Positions 17,179 to 25,984 are shown, counted from the stretch's first letter. The stretch is 64,000 nt of DNA from Cerasibacillus sp036516575 (GCF_036516575.1 NZ_DATBTY010000034.1:1-64000); one strand, 5' to 3'. Numbers and translations are program-made. The notes: generated from the letters alone by a model not told the origin.

Positions 17179-17820
17179 ATGAAATTTTTTATTGATACCG
17201 CGAATATGGAAGACATTCGACGTGCGAATACACTCGGTGTTCTCTCGGGTGTAACGACAAATCCAAGCCTAGTTGCCAAAGAAGGCGTCTCATTCCACGA
17301 TCGGCTCAAAGAAATAACAGAAGAAGTATCAGGTTCTGTGAGTGCTGAAGTTATTAAAGAAGATGCTGACGGGATGATTAAAGAAGGTAAAGAGCTCGCA
17401 CAGATTGCACCAAATATTACGGTGAAAATCCCGATGACCCTTGAAGGATTAAAAGCAGTTAAAGCACTAACACAACTTGGGATTAAAACAAATGTGACCT
17501 TGATTTTTAATGCGAATCAAGCATTGCTTGCTGCACGAGCAGGAGCGACATATGTGTCACCATTTTTGGGTCGCCTAGATGATATTGGGCACACGGGGAT
17601 GACACTTGTTAAGACTATTGCGGATATATTTGACCGGCACAAGATTGAGACAGAAATCATTGCCGCATCGATTAGACATCCATTGCATGTAACAGAAGCA
17701 GCACTCAATGGAGCGCATATCGCAACCGTGCCATACAAAGTGCTTGAACAGTTAGTTAAGCATCCACTAACAGACCAGGGTATTGAGAAGTTTTTGCAAG
17801 ACTGGAAACAAATGAAATAA
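17179..17820 (+). CDS. tal: Transaldolase (short, fructose-6-phosphate aldolase-like subfamily)
   Basis: A 213-residue TIM-barrel enzyme of the small transaldolase subfamily (YwjH in B. subtilis). The Schiff-base lysine is in NITVKIPMT (near residue 84), and FIDTANMEDIRRA opens the protein. It transfers dihydroxyacetone units in the non-oxidative pentose phosphate pathway. The family includes both transaldolases and fructose-6-phosphate aldolases; Bacillus members act as transaldolase, so that is preferred. It lies 15 bases after fbaA with a good GAGGG site. Confidence 0.93.
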   Translation: MKFFIDTANMEDIRRANTLGVLSGVTTNPSLVAKEGVSFHDRLKEITEEVSGSVSAEVIKEDADGMIKEGKELAQIAPNITVKIPMTLEGLKAVKALTQLGIKTNVTLIFNANQALLAARAGATYVSPFLGRLDDIGHTGMTLVKTIADIFDRHKIETEIIAASIRHPLHVTEAALNGAHIATVPYKVLEQLVKHPLTDQGIEKFLQDWKQMK

Positions 17821-17923
17821 AAATACTTATCATTTTTGCTCGGTTGGAACATACTATAGATAAATCACATAAGAAATTACTGTGAATTATGGACGCTATT
17901 CATAATAAAGTGGGGTTTTATAA

Positions 17924-19213
17924 ATGCAAAAAATGCTCATTGAAGGTGGCCACAAGCTAAACGGAAACGTTCGAATTAGCGGCGCTAAAAATAGTGCTGT
18001 TGCGCTTTTGCCCGCAGCGATATTAGCTGACTCTGAAGTTGTATTAGAAGGCTTACCGATTATTTCTGATGTTGGTATACTGGCAGACTTATTGGAAGAA
18101 ATTGGTGGTACAGTGACCTGGGATGGTGATCGAACAGTACATATTCACCCAGAGCGCATGATATCAATGCCCTTACCTAATGGTAAAGTGAAGAAACTTC
18201 GCGCTTCTTATTACTTCATGGGTGCCATGTTAGGTAAATTCAAGCAATCTGTCATTGGGCTTCCAGGTGGCTGTCATCTCGGTCCACGTCCAATCGACCA
18301 ACATATTAAAGGGTTTGAAGCATTAGGGGCTGAAGTAACGAATGAACAAGGCGCGATCTACCTTCGAGCTAAAGAGCTGGTTGGGGCACGTATTTATTTG
18401 GATGTGGTTAGTGTAGGAGCGACGATTAATATTATGTTAGCTGCCGTTAAAGCTAAAGGCACAACCATTATCGAAAATGCTGCGAAAGAACCAGAAATAA
18501 TTGATGTCGCAACATTACTCACTAATATGGGAGCTAAAATAAAAGGAGTCGGTACCGATATTATTCGGATTGAAGGTGTATCTACATTAAATGGCTGTCG
18601 TCACACCATTATTCCCGACCGAATTGAAGCCGGAACATATGCTATCGCAGCAGCTGGTGCGGGACGTGAAGTCATTATCGATAATGTCATTCCACAGCAC
18701 CTCGAATCATTGCTTGCGAAATTACGTGAGATGGATGTAACGGTTGAACAGAGTGATGAGCAACTATATATCGCCCCGAAAAAAATCCTAAAAAGCGTCG
18801 ATATTAAAACATTGGTTTATCCAGGGTTTCCAACCGATTTACAACAACCGTTTACGTCTCTATTAACACAAGCAACTGGTACTGCTGTTGTGACCGATAC
18901 GATTTATAGTGCACGAACAAAACATATCGATGAATTACGGCGAATGAATGCAATGATTAAGACAGAAGGTGGCTCAGCTATTGTAACAGGTCCAGTGCAA
19001 TTAGAGGCAGCACGCGTGAAAGCATCTGATTTACGTGCTGGTGCGGCTCTTGTGATTGCAGGTCTCATGGCAAAAGGAGTAACAGAAGTCACTGGTCTAG
19101 ACCATATTGATCGTGGTTATGAACACATGACTGATAAATTATTAAAACTAGGTGCCAATGTTTGGCGAGAAGACTTAACCAGTGAAGAAAAAACGCAACT
19201 CCACAACACTTAA
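17924..19213 (+). CDS. murAB: UDP-N-acetylglucosamine 1-carboxyvinyltransferase 2
   Basis: A 429-residue enolpyruvyl transferase that starts peptidoglycan precursor synthesis by adding phosphoenolpyruvate to UDP-GlcNAc. The fosfomycin-target Cys lies in PGGCHLGPRPID (near residue 117); ISGAKNSAV binds substrate and DRGYEH holds the C-terminal Arg. It is one of two MurA genes in the window. Position between tal and glpX and the CHLGPRPID variant match the secondary enzyme MurAB (MurZ); the copy at 45482 with CAIGSRPID is MurAA. Start ATG follows GTGGGG. The gap before it (17821-17923) shows no clear terminator. Confidence 0.93.
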   Translation: MQKMLIEGGHKLNGNVRISGAKNSAVALLPAAILADSEVVLEGLPIISDVGILADLLEEIGGTVTWDGDRTVHIHPERMISMPLPNGKVKKLRASYYFMGAMLGKFKQSVIGLPGGCHLGPRPIDQHIKGFEALGAEVTNEQGAIYLRAKELVGARIYLDVVSVGATINIMLAAVKAKGTTIIENAAKEPEIIDVATLLTNMGAKIKGVGTDIIRIEGVSTLNGCRHTIIPDRIEAGTYAIAAAGAGREVIIDNVIPQHLESLLAKLREMDVTVEQSDEQLYIAPKKILKSVDIKTLVYPGFPTDLQQPFTSLLTQATGTAVVTDTIYSARTKHIDELRRMNAMIKTEGGSAIVTGPVQLEAARVKASDLRAGAALVIAGLMAKGVTEVTGLDHIDRGYEHMTDKLLKLGANVWREDLTSEEKTQLHNT

Positions 19214-19276
19214 GTCTCACCTTTTTTAAATACCAGCTTGGGATGAGGGTATTTGTTAATAAAGGAGAGGAAATGA

Positions 19277-20245
19277 ATGGAAAGAAGTTTAACAATGGAA
19301 TTAGTCCGCGTGACGGAAGCTGCGGCACTCGCCTCTGCGCGTTGGATGGGTAGAGGTAAAAAAGAAGAAGCAGATGATGCCGCAACAACAGCGATGCGCA
19401 CCGTTTTCGATACCATTCCAATGGACGGCACCGTCGTTATTGGAGAAGGTGAGATGGATGAAGCACCTATGCTTTATATTGGTGAGAAACTTGGCATGGG
19501 TGGAGGCCCAGTTGTCGATGTCGCGGTTGATCCATTAGAAGGAACGAGTATTGTAGCGAATGGAACATGGAATGCACTCGCTGTTATTGCCATGGCAGAT
19601 CGTGGAAACCTATTACATGCACCAGACATGTATATGAAGAAGATTGCTGTTGGTCCAGAAGCAGTCGGTAAAATCGATATTAATGCTTCTGTGTACGATA
19701 ATTTGCAAGCCGTAGCTAAAGCGAAAAACAAAGCGATTGAAGATATTGTTGCCGTCGTATTAGATCGCCCGCGCCATGCTGATTTAATCAAAGAAATCCG
19801 TCAAGCAGGTGCTCGTATTAAGCTTATTCCTGATGGTGATGTTGCCGGTGCTGTTAACACCGCCTTCGATCATACAGGTGTTGATATTCTACTTGGGACA
19901 GGTGGCGCACCGGAGGGCGTTTTAGCAGCTGTTGCCTTAAAATGTTTAGGCGGTGAGATTCAAGGTCAACTCGTACCTTCAAATGAAGAAGAAAGAAAAC
20001 GTTGTAAACAAATGGGTATTGAAGATTTAAATAAAGTATTTTATATGGAAGACTTTTGTAGCGGAGACGATGCCATTTTTGCTGCTTCAGGTGTAACAGA
20101 TGGTGAATTATTGAAAGGCGTTCAATATAAAGGTCAAACTGCTACAACGCAAACGGTTGTTATGCGAGCAAAGAGTGGAACAGTTCGTTTTATTGATGGT
20201 AAACATAGTTTAAAGAAAAAACCAAACCTCGTGTTAAAACCATAA
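19277..20245 (+). CDS. glpX: Class II fructose-1,6-bisphosphatase GlpX
   Basis: A 322-residue metal-dependent phosphatase that converts fructose 1,6-bisphosphate to fructose 6-phosphate in gluconeogenesis. Signatures are GEGEMDEAPMLYIGE (near residue 57), VDPLEGT, LDRPRH, LIPDGDVAGA and GTGGAPEG. The order murAB-glpX-rho is the usual Firmicute arrangement. The ATG follows AAAGGAGAGG. A terminator follows 11 bases after the stop, and beyond it lies a tandem-repeat array instead of the short gap before rho seen in B. subtilis. Confidence 0.94.
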   Translation: MERSLTMELVRVTEAAALASARWMGRGKKEEADDAATTAMRTVFDTIPMDGTVVIGEGEMDEAPMLYIGEKLGMGGGPVVDVAVDPLEGTSIVANGTWNALAVIAMADRGNLLHAPDMYMKKIAVGPEAVGKIDINASVYDNLQAVAKAKNKAIEDIVAVVLDRPRHADLIKEIRQAGARIKLIPDGDVAGAVNTAFDHTGVDILLGTGGAPEGVLAAVALKCLGGEIQGQLVPSNEEERKRCKQMGIEDLNKVFYMEDFCSGDDAIFAASGVTDGELLKGVQYKGQTATTQTVVMRAKSGTVRFIDGKHSLKKKPNLVLKP

Positions 20246-20255
20246 ATATAAAGAA

Positions 20256-20290
20256 AGGGGATGTCTAGTAAGGCATTCTCTTTTTCTTTT
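20256..20290 (+). terminator. Intrinsic terminator of glpX
   Basis: GGGGATG pairs (two G-U pairs) with CATTCTC, followed by TTTTTCTTTT. Confidence 0.65.
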
Positions 20291-20354
20291 CATTGTGCGA
20301 ACAAAGCATCACATTGGAATCCCGATATAACTTTTCACCCAAGATGATCATGGC

Positions 20355-20909
20355 GAGACACCGAGTTAGATGTTCAATACAGCCTCTCGCGGGGGAAAAA
20401 CGCGACGAGGCACCGCGTTGAGGCTTCAATACAGCCTCTCGTGTGGATGAAACGCGACGAGACACCGAGTTGAGGCCTCAATACAGCCTCTCGCAGTGGA
20501 AGAACGGGATGAGACACCGCATTGATGCTTCAATACAGCCTCTCGTGTGGATGAAACGCGACGAGACACCGCATTGGGACTTCAATACAGCCTCTCGCAG
20601 TGGAAAAACGCGACGAGACACCGCATTGATGCTTCAATACAGCCTCTCGCCGGGGAAAAACACAACGAGACACCGCATTGGGACTTCAATACAGCCTCTC
20701 GCCGGAGAAAAACGCGACGAGGCACCGCGTTGAGGCTTCAATACAGCCTCTCGCAGTGGAAAAACGCGACGAGACACCGCATTGATGCTTCAATACAGCC
20801 TCTCGCCGGAGAAAAACGGGACGAGACACCGCATTGGATGTTCAATACAGCCTCTCGCCGGAGAAAAACACAACGAGAGACCGCATTGAATCTTCAATAC
20901 GCCCTCTTC
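20355..20909. repeat. Tandem array 1: 11 units of a 52-bp repeat (last unit partial)
   Basis: Units begin at 20355 and at every 52 bases up to 20875 with no insertion or deletion. Each opens with GAGACACCGCATTGA, continues with CTTCAATACAGCCTCTCGC and ends with a purine-rich segment (GTGGAAAAACGCGAC). The two ends of each unit's first 34 bases are nearly complementary. On minus-strand RNA the arms pair at 15 of 16 positions for the commonest form; on plus-strand RNA only 12 pair. Because 52 is not a multiple of 3, the long open frames over the array are by-products. The whole unit is conserved, which excludes CRISPR. The same family forms array 2 at 47030. Confidence 0.95.
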
Positions 20910-20949
20910 CATTTATTGTTCATCGTTTTTATGCAATTCTAGCGATACA

Positions 20950-20978
20950 TAGACATGTGTCCTTCATTAGACTATAAT
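20950..20978 (+). promoter_or_regulatory. Putative sigma-A promoter of rho
   Basis: TAGACA (20950) and TATAAT (20973) are 17 bases apart. This gives a leader of about 280 bases before the rho start. Confidence 0.65.
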
Positions 20979-20984
20979 AGTAAA

Positions 20985-21267
20985 GAGAACATTTTCGCAA
21001 AATTTTTTAAAAAGATATTGCTTCTCAAATCAAAACAGAGTAAGATTAAGATTGTTATCTAGATAACAATCCCTATCAAAAATCAAACATCGTATCTACT
21101 TCTCCAGTTCTAATTAATAGAGTAATCCAAAAAATAATTACATATAGAAAAGATGTGAAATAGAAAAGTAACGACTATGAGTACATACCAAAAACTTCAA
21201 CTCTAGCTTCAAACAAATTTCCGTCTCATTCGTAAGTCATAATAAATGTTATAGGTGTGGTGATTGA
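20985..21267 (+). promoter_or_regulatory. Long rho leader, candidate autoregulatory region
   Basis: The leader between the predicted start and rho is poor in G and has C-containing, weakly structured stretches near its end (21190-21230). This is the composition Rho loads on. rho is known to repress itself by early termination in bacteria, including B. subtilis, and a leader of this length fits that mode. No riboswitch fold is recognised. The 22-bp palindrome at 21050 lies inside it. Confidence 0.4.
21050..21071. promoter_or_regulatory. 22-bp perfect palindrome in the rho leader
   Basis: GATTGTTATCT is followed directly by its exact reverse complement. It lies about 65 bases downstream of the predicted start site, where a bound repressor could block elongation. 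There is no T-run, so it is not a terminator. The binding protein is unknown. Confidence 0.55.
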
Positions 21268-22542
21268 ATGTCATTAACAATTGGACAATTAGAAGAGCTA
21301 ACATTGAAAGAAATCTACACGTTAGCAAGAGAGTATAAAATTTCATATTATGCAAAGTTAACAAAGAAGGAACTTATTTTTGCTATTTTAAAAGCCCAAG
21401 CAGAAAAAGACGGCTACTCATTTATGGACGGAATTTTGGAAATAATACCATCTGAAGGATTTGGATTTTTACGACCGATTAATTATTCGCCAAGTGCTGA
21501 AGATATCTATATATCAGCATCGCAAATTCGTCGTTTTGATTTAAGAAATGGGGACAAAGTATCCGGAAAAGTCCGCCCACCGAAGGAAAATGAACGCTAT
21601 TTTGGTTTATTACATGTTGATGCTGTTAATGGGGATGACCCAGAAGCGGCGAAAGAACGAGTTCACTTTCCTGCTTTAACAGCACTTTATCCAAATCGTT
21701 TTATGCAATTAGAAACGACTACAAATCAATTATCGACTAGAATTATCGATCTAATGACACCAGTTGGGTTTGGTCAACGTGGCTTAATCGTTGCACCACC
21801 AAAAGCTGGCAAGACAATCTTACTTAAACAAATCGCTAATAGTATATCTGTGAATCACCCAGAAGCTAAACTCATTATTCTATTAGTAGACGAACGCCCG
21901 GAAGAAGTCACTGATATTGAACGATCTGTTCACCCAGATGTCGATGTCGTCAGTTCAACATTTGACGAACTACCAGAGAACCATATTAAAGTATCAGAGC
22001 TTGTTTTAGAACGAGCGATGCGATTAGTTGAACATAAAAAAGATGTTATTGTTCTGATGGATAGTATTACACGACTAGCACGTGCATACAATCTAGTCAT
22101 ACCGCCAAGCGGCCGTACTTTATCAGGTGGAATTGACCCAGCAGCATTCCACCGTCCGAAGCGATTTTTTGGAGCGGCAAGAAATATTGAAGAAGGTGGT
22201 AGCTTTACTATCTTAGCAACCGCTTTAGTTGATACAGGCTCACGTATGGATGATGTGATTTATGAAGAATTTAAAGGAACCGGGAATATGGAGCTACATC
22301 TTGATCGTCATCTAGCAGAAAGAAGAATTTTCCCTGCGATTGATATTTTACGTTCCGGCACGAGAAAAGAAGAATTACTCGTTGACAAGTCTCATTTAGA
22401 GAAAATGTGGGCCATCCGTAAAACGATGCAAGATTCGCAAGACTTCCTCGAACGTTTCCTTCGTCGTCTAAAAGCTACTAAATCCAATGAAGAGTTTTTA
22501 GAAAGAATGGAAGAAGAGATGAAACGCCGTAAGATGAAATAA
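21268..22542 (+). CDS. rho: Transcription termination factor Rho
   Basis: A 424-residue hexameric RNA-dependent ATPase. An N-terminal helical Rho-N domain (residues 1-45), a cold-shock-like primary RNA-binding domain (about 48-120, including GFGFLRP) and the RecA-type motor with Walker A APPKAGKT near residue 177 and the conserved VDERPEEVTD are all complete. The length is close to the B. subtilis protein (427). The ATG follows GGTGTGGTG, a weak site that may keep translation low. Preceded by a long leader, followed by an independent promoter for the L31 gene. Confidence 0.95.
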   Translation: MSLTIGQLEELTLKEIYTLAREYKISYYAKLTKKELIFAILKAQAEKDGYSFMDGILEIIPSEGFGFLRPINYSPSAEDIYISASQIRRFDLRNGDKVSGKVRPPKENERYFGLLHVDAVNGDDPEAAKERVHFPALTALYPNRFMQLETTTNQLSTRIIDLMTPVGFGQRGLIVAPPKAGKTILLKQIANSISVNHPEAKLIILLVDERPEEVTDIERSVHPDVDVVSSTFDELPENHIKVSELVLERAMRLVEHKKDVIVLMDSITRLARAYNLVIPPSGRTLSGGIDPAAFHRPKRFFGAARNIEEGGSFTILATALVDTGSRMDDVIYEEFKGTGNMELHLDRHLAERRIFPAIDILRSGTRKEELLVDKSHLEKMWAIRKTMQDSQDFLERFLRRLKATKSNEEFLERMEEEMKRRKMK

Positions 22543-22577
22543 TCAATTGCTAAAAAATATTTTTTACAATCTATCTA

Positions 22578-22606
22578 TTGCATTAAGAACGACACATTGG
22601 TATAAT
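22578..22606 (+). promoter_or_regulatory. Putative sigma-A promoter of rpmE
   Basis: TTGCAT (22578) and an extended -10, TGgTATAAT (to 22606), are 17 bases apart, leaving a leader of about 90 bases. Ribosomal-protein L31 leaders exist in Firmicutes; whether this one is such an autoregulatory element is not clear by eye. Confidence 0.65.
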
Positions 22607-22701
22607 CTTAACGTGAGTTTAGAAAAGGTGTGCGAACCTAAAGAGGCTCTTTACAATAACTCTGTTTCCAAAGGATTCAGGGCAAAAAGGAGTGGAAAGA
22701 C

Positions 22702-22947
22702 ATGAAGAAAGGTATTCATCCGGAATATAGAAAAGTTGTATTTCTTGATACAAGCTCGGATTTTAAATTCTTGAGTGGTTCAACAAAAACTTCTGACGAA
22801 ACAATTGAGTGGGAAGATGGAAATACGTATCCACTTATTCGTGTGGAAATCAGCTCAGCTTCACACCCGTTTTACACAGGTAAGCAAAAAGCTGATAAAG
22901 CCGGTGGACGTATTGATCGCTTCAAGAAAAAATATAATCTTAAGTAA
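22702..22947 (+). CDS. rpmE2: Ribosomal protein L31, type B (zinc-independent)
   Basis: An 81-residue protein of the 50S subunit. It lacks all four zinc-binding cysteines of ordinary L31 and carries the longer type B body (SSDFKFLSGSTKTS, then SSASHPFYTGKQK), like B. subtilis YtiA. B. subtilis has the zinc-binding RpmE at this locus between rho and tdk and keeps type B elsewhere under Zur control. Here type B stands in the housekeeping position with its own promoter and a following terminator. No Zur box was recognised. AAAGGAGTGG precedes the ATG. Confidence 0.93.
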   Translation: MKKGIHPEYRKVVFLDTSSDFKFLSGSTKTSDETIEWEDGNTYPLIRVEISSASHPFYTGKQKADKAGGRIDRFKKKYNLK

Positions 22948-22958
22948 GCAAAATAAAT

Positions 22959-22997
22959 AAAAACAGGCAAACCCACTGTCGCTTGCCTGTTTTTTTT
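22959..22997 (+). terminator. Intrinsic terminator of rpmE2
   Basis: AAAACAGGCAA pairs with TTGCCTGTTTT and runs into eight T. Confidence 0.9.
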
Positions 22998-23048
22998 ACG
23001 TGTATTATCTGTTTACTGTCCGCTAACTGGTGAAAGGAGATACCCAGT

Positions 23049-23633
23049 ATGTACGTTATGCAACAAAATGGTTGGGTTGAAGTGATTTGTGGAAGCATGT
23101 TTTCAGGAAAATCTGAAGAATTGATTCGTCGTATACGACGAGCGAAATATGGAAAGCAATCAGTCATCGTATTTAAACCTGCCATTGATGATCGCTATTC
23201 GGAGGAGCATATCGTTTCTCATAATGGAACATCTTTTACGGCATATCCCATTAGCCAATCAATGGAAATTCTTGACATTGCTACTAGCGAAATTGATGTT
23301 GTCGGTATAGATGAAGCCCAGTTTTTTGATGAGAAAATCACTAAAGTCGCTGATCAATTAGCTAAGCGAGGGATTCGTGTCATCGTGGCAGGCTTAGATA
23401 CGGATTTCCGTGGCGAACCATTCGGGCAAATGCCAAAACTGATGGCGTTAGCAGAATCGGTCACAAAGCTCAATGCTATCTGTCCCGTATGCGGTTCACC
23501 AGCTAGTCGTACACAGCGCTTAATTGACGGCAAGCCTGCATCGTATCATGACCCTGTCATCATGGTTGGTGCGTCAGAATCATATGAACCAAGATGCCGT
23601 CACCACCATGAAGTCCCGAATACGCCTGAATAA
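23049..23633 (+). CDS. tdk: Thymidine kinase
   Basis: A 194-residue type II thymidine kinase, which phosphorylates thymidine for salvage. Walker A is GSMFSGKSEE (residues 15-24), the catalytic Glu lies in DEAQFFD near 89, and a zinc-binding lasso is formed by CPVCGS and CRHHH. AAAGGAG lies nine bases before the ATG. Position between rpmE and prfA is conserved with B. subtilis. The gene could draw on nucleosides released by the surface 5'-nucleotidase encoded at 56726, though the two are 33 kb apart. Confidence 0.94.
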   Translation: MYVMQQNGWVEVICGSMFSGKSEELIRRIRRAKYGKQSVIVFKPAIDDRYSEEHIVSHNGTSFTAYPISQSMEILDIATSEIDVVGIDEAQFFDEKITKVADQLAKRGIRVIVAGLDTDFRGEPFGQMPKLMALAESVTKLNAICPVCGSPASRTQRLIDGKPASYHDPVIMVGASESYEPRCRHHHEVPNTPE

Positions 23634-23672
23634 AATAAAATACGCACTTGTGACAACATATAATTAGAATCC

Positions 23673-23699
23673 ACGCCCCAACACGACGGGGCTTTTTTA
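23673..23699 (+). terminator. Intrinsic terminator of tdk
   Basis: GCCCC and GGGGC enclose an eight-base loop and are followed by six T. Confidence 0.75.
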
Positions 23700-23745
23700 A
23701 TTAATTATGACTAAGGGTTATCATAGAATATAACACGACTGCCGC

Positions 23746-23852
23746 GTTCAATGCGACGTAACCTCGTTTCTCATTCATCAGAAAAGGGCTCATTTTATCC
23801 CTAATGCAATCCAATCTCGCTTCTCGTTCATCCAATAAGGTTTCATTGAGCC
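23746..23852. repeat. Two degenerate tandem units of about 53 bp
   Basis: Two successive segments align with matching AATGC, CTCG, TTCTC, TTCATC and TCATT blocks at 53-base spacing. The first starts with GCGTTCAATGC, a phrase also found in array 2. This may be a decayed member of the same family, but the match is weak. The rest of the 400-base gap before prfA holds the tdk terminator, an 8-bp GGAATGGC/GCCATTCC inverted repeat and the prfA promoter. Confidence 0.3.
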
Positions 23853-23975
23853 TCCGGTACGATATAATCTCCTCAAGATTCTTCCGATTAGCTAGCGTTA
23901 AAATTAATCATCATAGGAATGGCATCTTATTTATTTCAAAAAAGCACAATTTCTTAAGAAACGCCATTCCGACTT

Positions 23976-24005
23976 TGACCAGACGCTATTGGATATACTA
24001 TAATT
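23976..24005 (+). promoter_or_regulatory. Putative sigma-A promoter of prfA-prmC
   Basis: TTGACC (23976) and TATAAT (24000) are 18 bases apart, 31 bases before prfA. Confidence 0.65.
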
Positions 24006-24036
24006 ATACTGTTAAGCATAGTGAGGTGAACAAAAC

Positions 24037-25110
24037 ATGTTAGAACGATTACAGTCGATTGAAGACCGTTATCATACATTAAATGAAAAATTAAGTGACC
24101 CAGAAGTCATCAATAATCCAAATAAGCTTCGTGAATATTCAAAGGAACAATCCGATCTTCAAGAGGTTGTCCAAGTGTATCGTCAGTACAAAACGGTCAT
24201 TGAAGAATTGAAAGATGCTAAATCAATGATAGAGGACGATCTTGACGAAGAAATGCAAGAAATGGTTAAAATGGAAGTAGAAGAATTATCCGAACAAGAA
24301 ACACAATTAGCAGAACAGCTGAAGATTCTCCTCTTACCAAAAGACCCGAACGATGACAAAAACGTCATCATGGAAATTCGTGGCGCTGCTGGTGGGGATG
24401 AAGCAGCATTATTTGCTGGTGATTTATACCGGATGTATTCACGCTTCGCCGAAAGCCAAGGTTGGAAAACGGAAGTGATTGAATCCCATTCGACAGGAGT
24501 TGGCGGTTATAAAGAAATCATTTTCATGATCCATGGGAAAGGCGCTTATTCCAAGCTAAAATATGAAAATGGTGCACACCGTGTCCAACGTGTTCCAGAA
24601 ACAGAATCTGGCGGACGAATCCATACATCAACAGCGACGGTTGCTGTTTTACCAGAAGCGGAAGATGTCGAAGTTGATATTCATGAAAAGGATATCCGAG
24701 TCGACACTTTCGCATCAAGTGGACCAGGTGGCCAAAGTGTTAACACGACGATGTCTGCTGTTCGATTAACACATACTCCAACAGGGATTGTCGTCTCCTG
24801 TCAAGACGAAAAATCACAAATTAAAAACAAAGAAAAAGCAATGAAAGTTCTCCGCGCACGTGTATACGATAAATTCCAGCAAGAAGCACAAGCTGAGTAT
24901 GACGAAACACGTAAATCAGCCGTTGGAACCGGTGACCGTTCAGAGCGGATTCGGACGTATAATTTTCCACAAAGCCGTGTCACAGATCATCGCATCGGCT
25001 TAACATTACAAAAGCTCGAGCAAATTTTAGAAGGAAAATTAGATGAAATTATCGAAGCATTACTTGTTGAGGACCAAACGAAACGTCTTGAAGAAATAGG
25101 AAGTAAATGA
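24037..25110 (+). CDS. prfA: Peptide chain release factor 1
   Basis: A 357-residue RF1 that terminates translation at UAA and UAG. The GGQ tripeptide, which triggers peptide release and whose Gln is methylated by PrmC, lies in SSGPGGQSVN near residue 230. The stop-codon-reading PxT motif appears as PET in RVPETESGGR. The N-terminal coiled coil (residues 1-90) is complete. The prmC start lies 22 bases after the stop, so writer and substrate are made from one transcript. Confidence 0.95.
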   Translation: MLERLQSIEDRYHTLNEKLSDPEVINNPNKLREYSKEQSDLQEVVQVYRQYKTVIEELKDAKSMIEDDLDEEMQEMVKMEVEELSEQETQLAEQLKILLLPKDPNDDKNVIMEIRGAAGGDEAALFAGDLYRMYSRFAESQGWKTEVIESHSTGVGGYKEIIFMIHGKGAYSKLKYENGAHRVQRVPETESGGRIHTSTATVAVLPEAEDVEVDIHEKDIRVDTFASSGPGGQSVNTTMSAVRLTHTPTGIVVSCQDEKSQIKNKEKAMKVLRARVYDKFQQEAQAEYDETRKSAVGTGDRSERIRTYNFPQSRVTDHRIGLTLQKLEQILEGKLDEIIEALLVEDQTKRLEEIGSK

Positions 25111-25132
25111 TATAACGAAAACGGTGGAATGT

Positions 25133-25984
25133 ATGAAAAACAATGCTAAACAATATGAAGTCCTCAAATGGGCTTCTCTTTTTTTAAAAGAACATCAGCG
25201 CGAACCATATGTAGCAGAGATCTTATTACAACATTATTTAAATATATCACGTGCCCAATTCCTAGCGAATATGCGAGACATAATTCCCGTAGCAATCTTC
25301 GAGAAATATAAACAGGCCATCTATCGACATGCGAAAACGGGTATCCCAGTCCAGCATATCATCGGAAAGACTTTTTTTTACGGACGGGAATTTCATGTGA
25401 CAAAAGATGTTCTCATTCCCCGTATGGAAACAGAAGAACTTGTACAATGCGTTCTGAAAAAAACACAAACTGAAGAATCGCTAACGATTGTTGATCTCGG
25501 TACGGGAAGTGGTGTCATTGCGATAACACTCGCATTAGAGTCGCCACATCAAATCTTTGCTACTGATTTATCAGACAAAGCACTCGAAATCGCTCAAAGA
25601 AATGCTGCATCATTAGAAGCAACTATTCATTTTTATCAGGGGGATTTTTTACAACCGATAATTGATCAAGATATCTGTCCGGATGTTATCGTTTCAAATC
25701 CACCCTATATCGCCCGAAAAGATGCATCATATTTATCAGACACGGTAAAAGACTTTGATCCCGCTTTAGCATTATTTGCTGATCACGACGGCTTAAAAGC
25801 ATACGAAACAATTGTTCACCAAATAACCAAATTAAACAATCATCCAAAGCAATTATTTTTTGAAATCGGCTATAATCAAGGCGAAGCCGTCGCTAAGATT
25901 ATCCGCCAATCATTTCCAATCGCACAAGTATCTGTCCATCAAGATATAAACGGAAAAGACCGAATCATCCATGCCCAACTTTGA
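25133..25984 (+). CDS. prmC: Release factor glutamine N5-methyltransferase PrmC
   Basis: A 283-residue S-adenosylmethionine-dependent methyltransferase that modifies the GGQ glutamine of release factors. An N-terminal helical substrate-binding domain (to about residue 80) precedes a Rossmann domain with IVDLGTGSGVIAI near 117 and the catalytic NPPY motif (SNPPYIARKD) near 190. ATG 25133 is favoured because GGTGG lies seven bases upstream; an in-frame GTG at 25124 overlaps that site. In B. subtilis spoIIR follows directly, as here. Confidence 0.93.
   Translation: MKNNAKQYEVLKWASLFLKEHQREPYVAEILLQHYLNISRAQFLANMRDIIPVAIFEKYKQAIYRHAKTGIPVQHIIGKTFFYGREFHVTKDVLIPRMETEELVQCVLKKTQTEESLTIVDLGTGSGVIAITLALESPHQIFATDLSDKALEIAQRNAASLEATIHFYQGDFLQPIIDQDICPDVIVSNPPYIARKDASYLSDTVKDFDPALALFADHDGLKAYETIVHQITKLNNHPKQLFFEIGYNQGEAVAKIIRQSFPIAQVSVHQDINGKDRIIHAQL

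Noticed and set aside
20443..20942. Two overlapping open frames with repeated RRDTA-type peptides
   Set aside because: They run over the 52-bp array. 52 is not a multiple of 3, so all three frames read the same unit in turn and stay open by composition. No ribosome binding site precedes them.
23804..24043. 79-residue frame before prfA
   Set aside because: It has no ribosome binding site, has odd composition, and runs over the prfA promoter and start.
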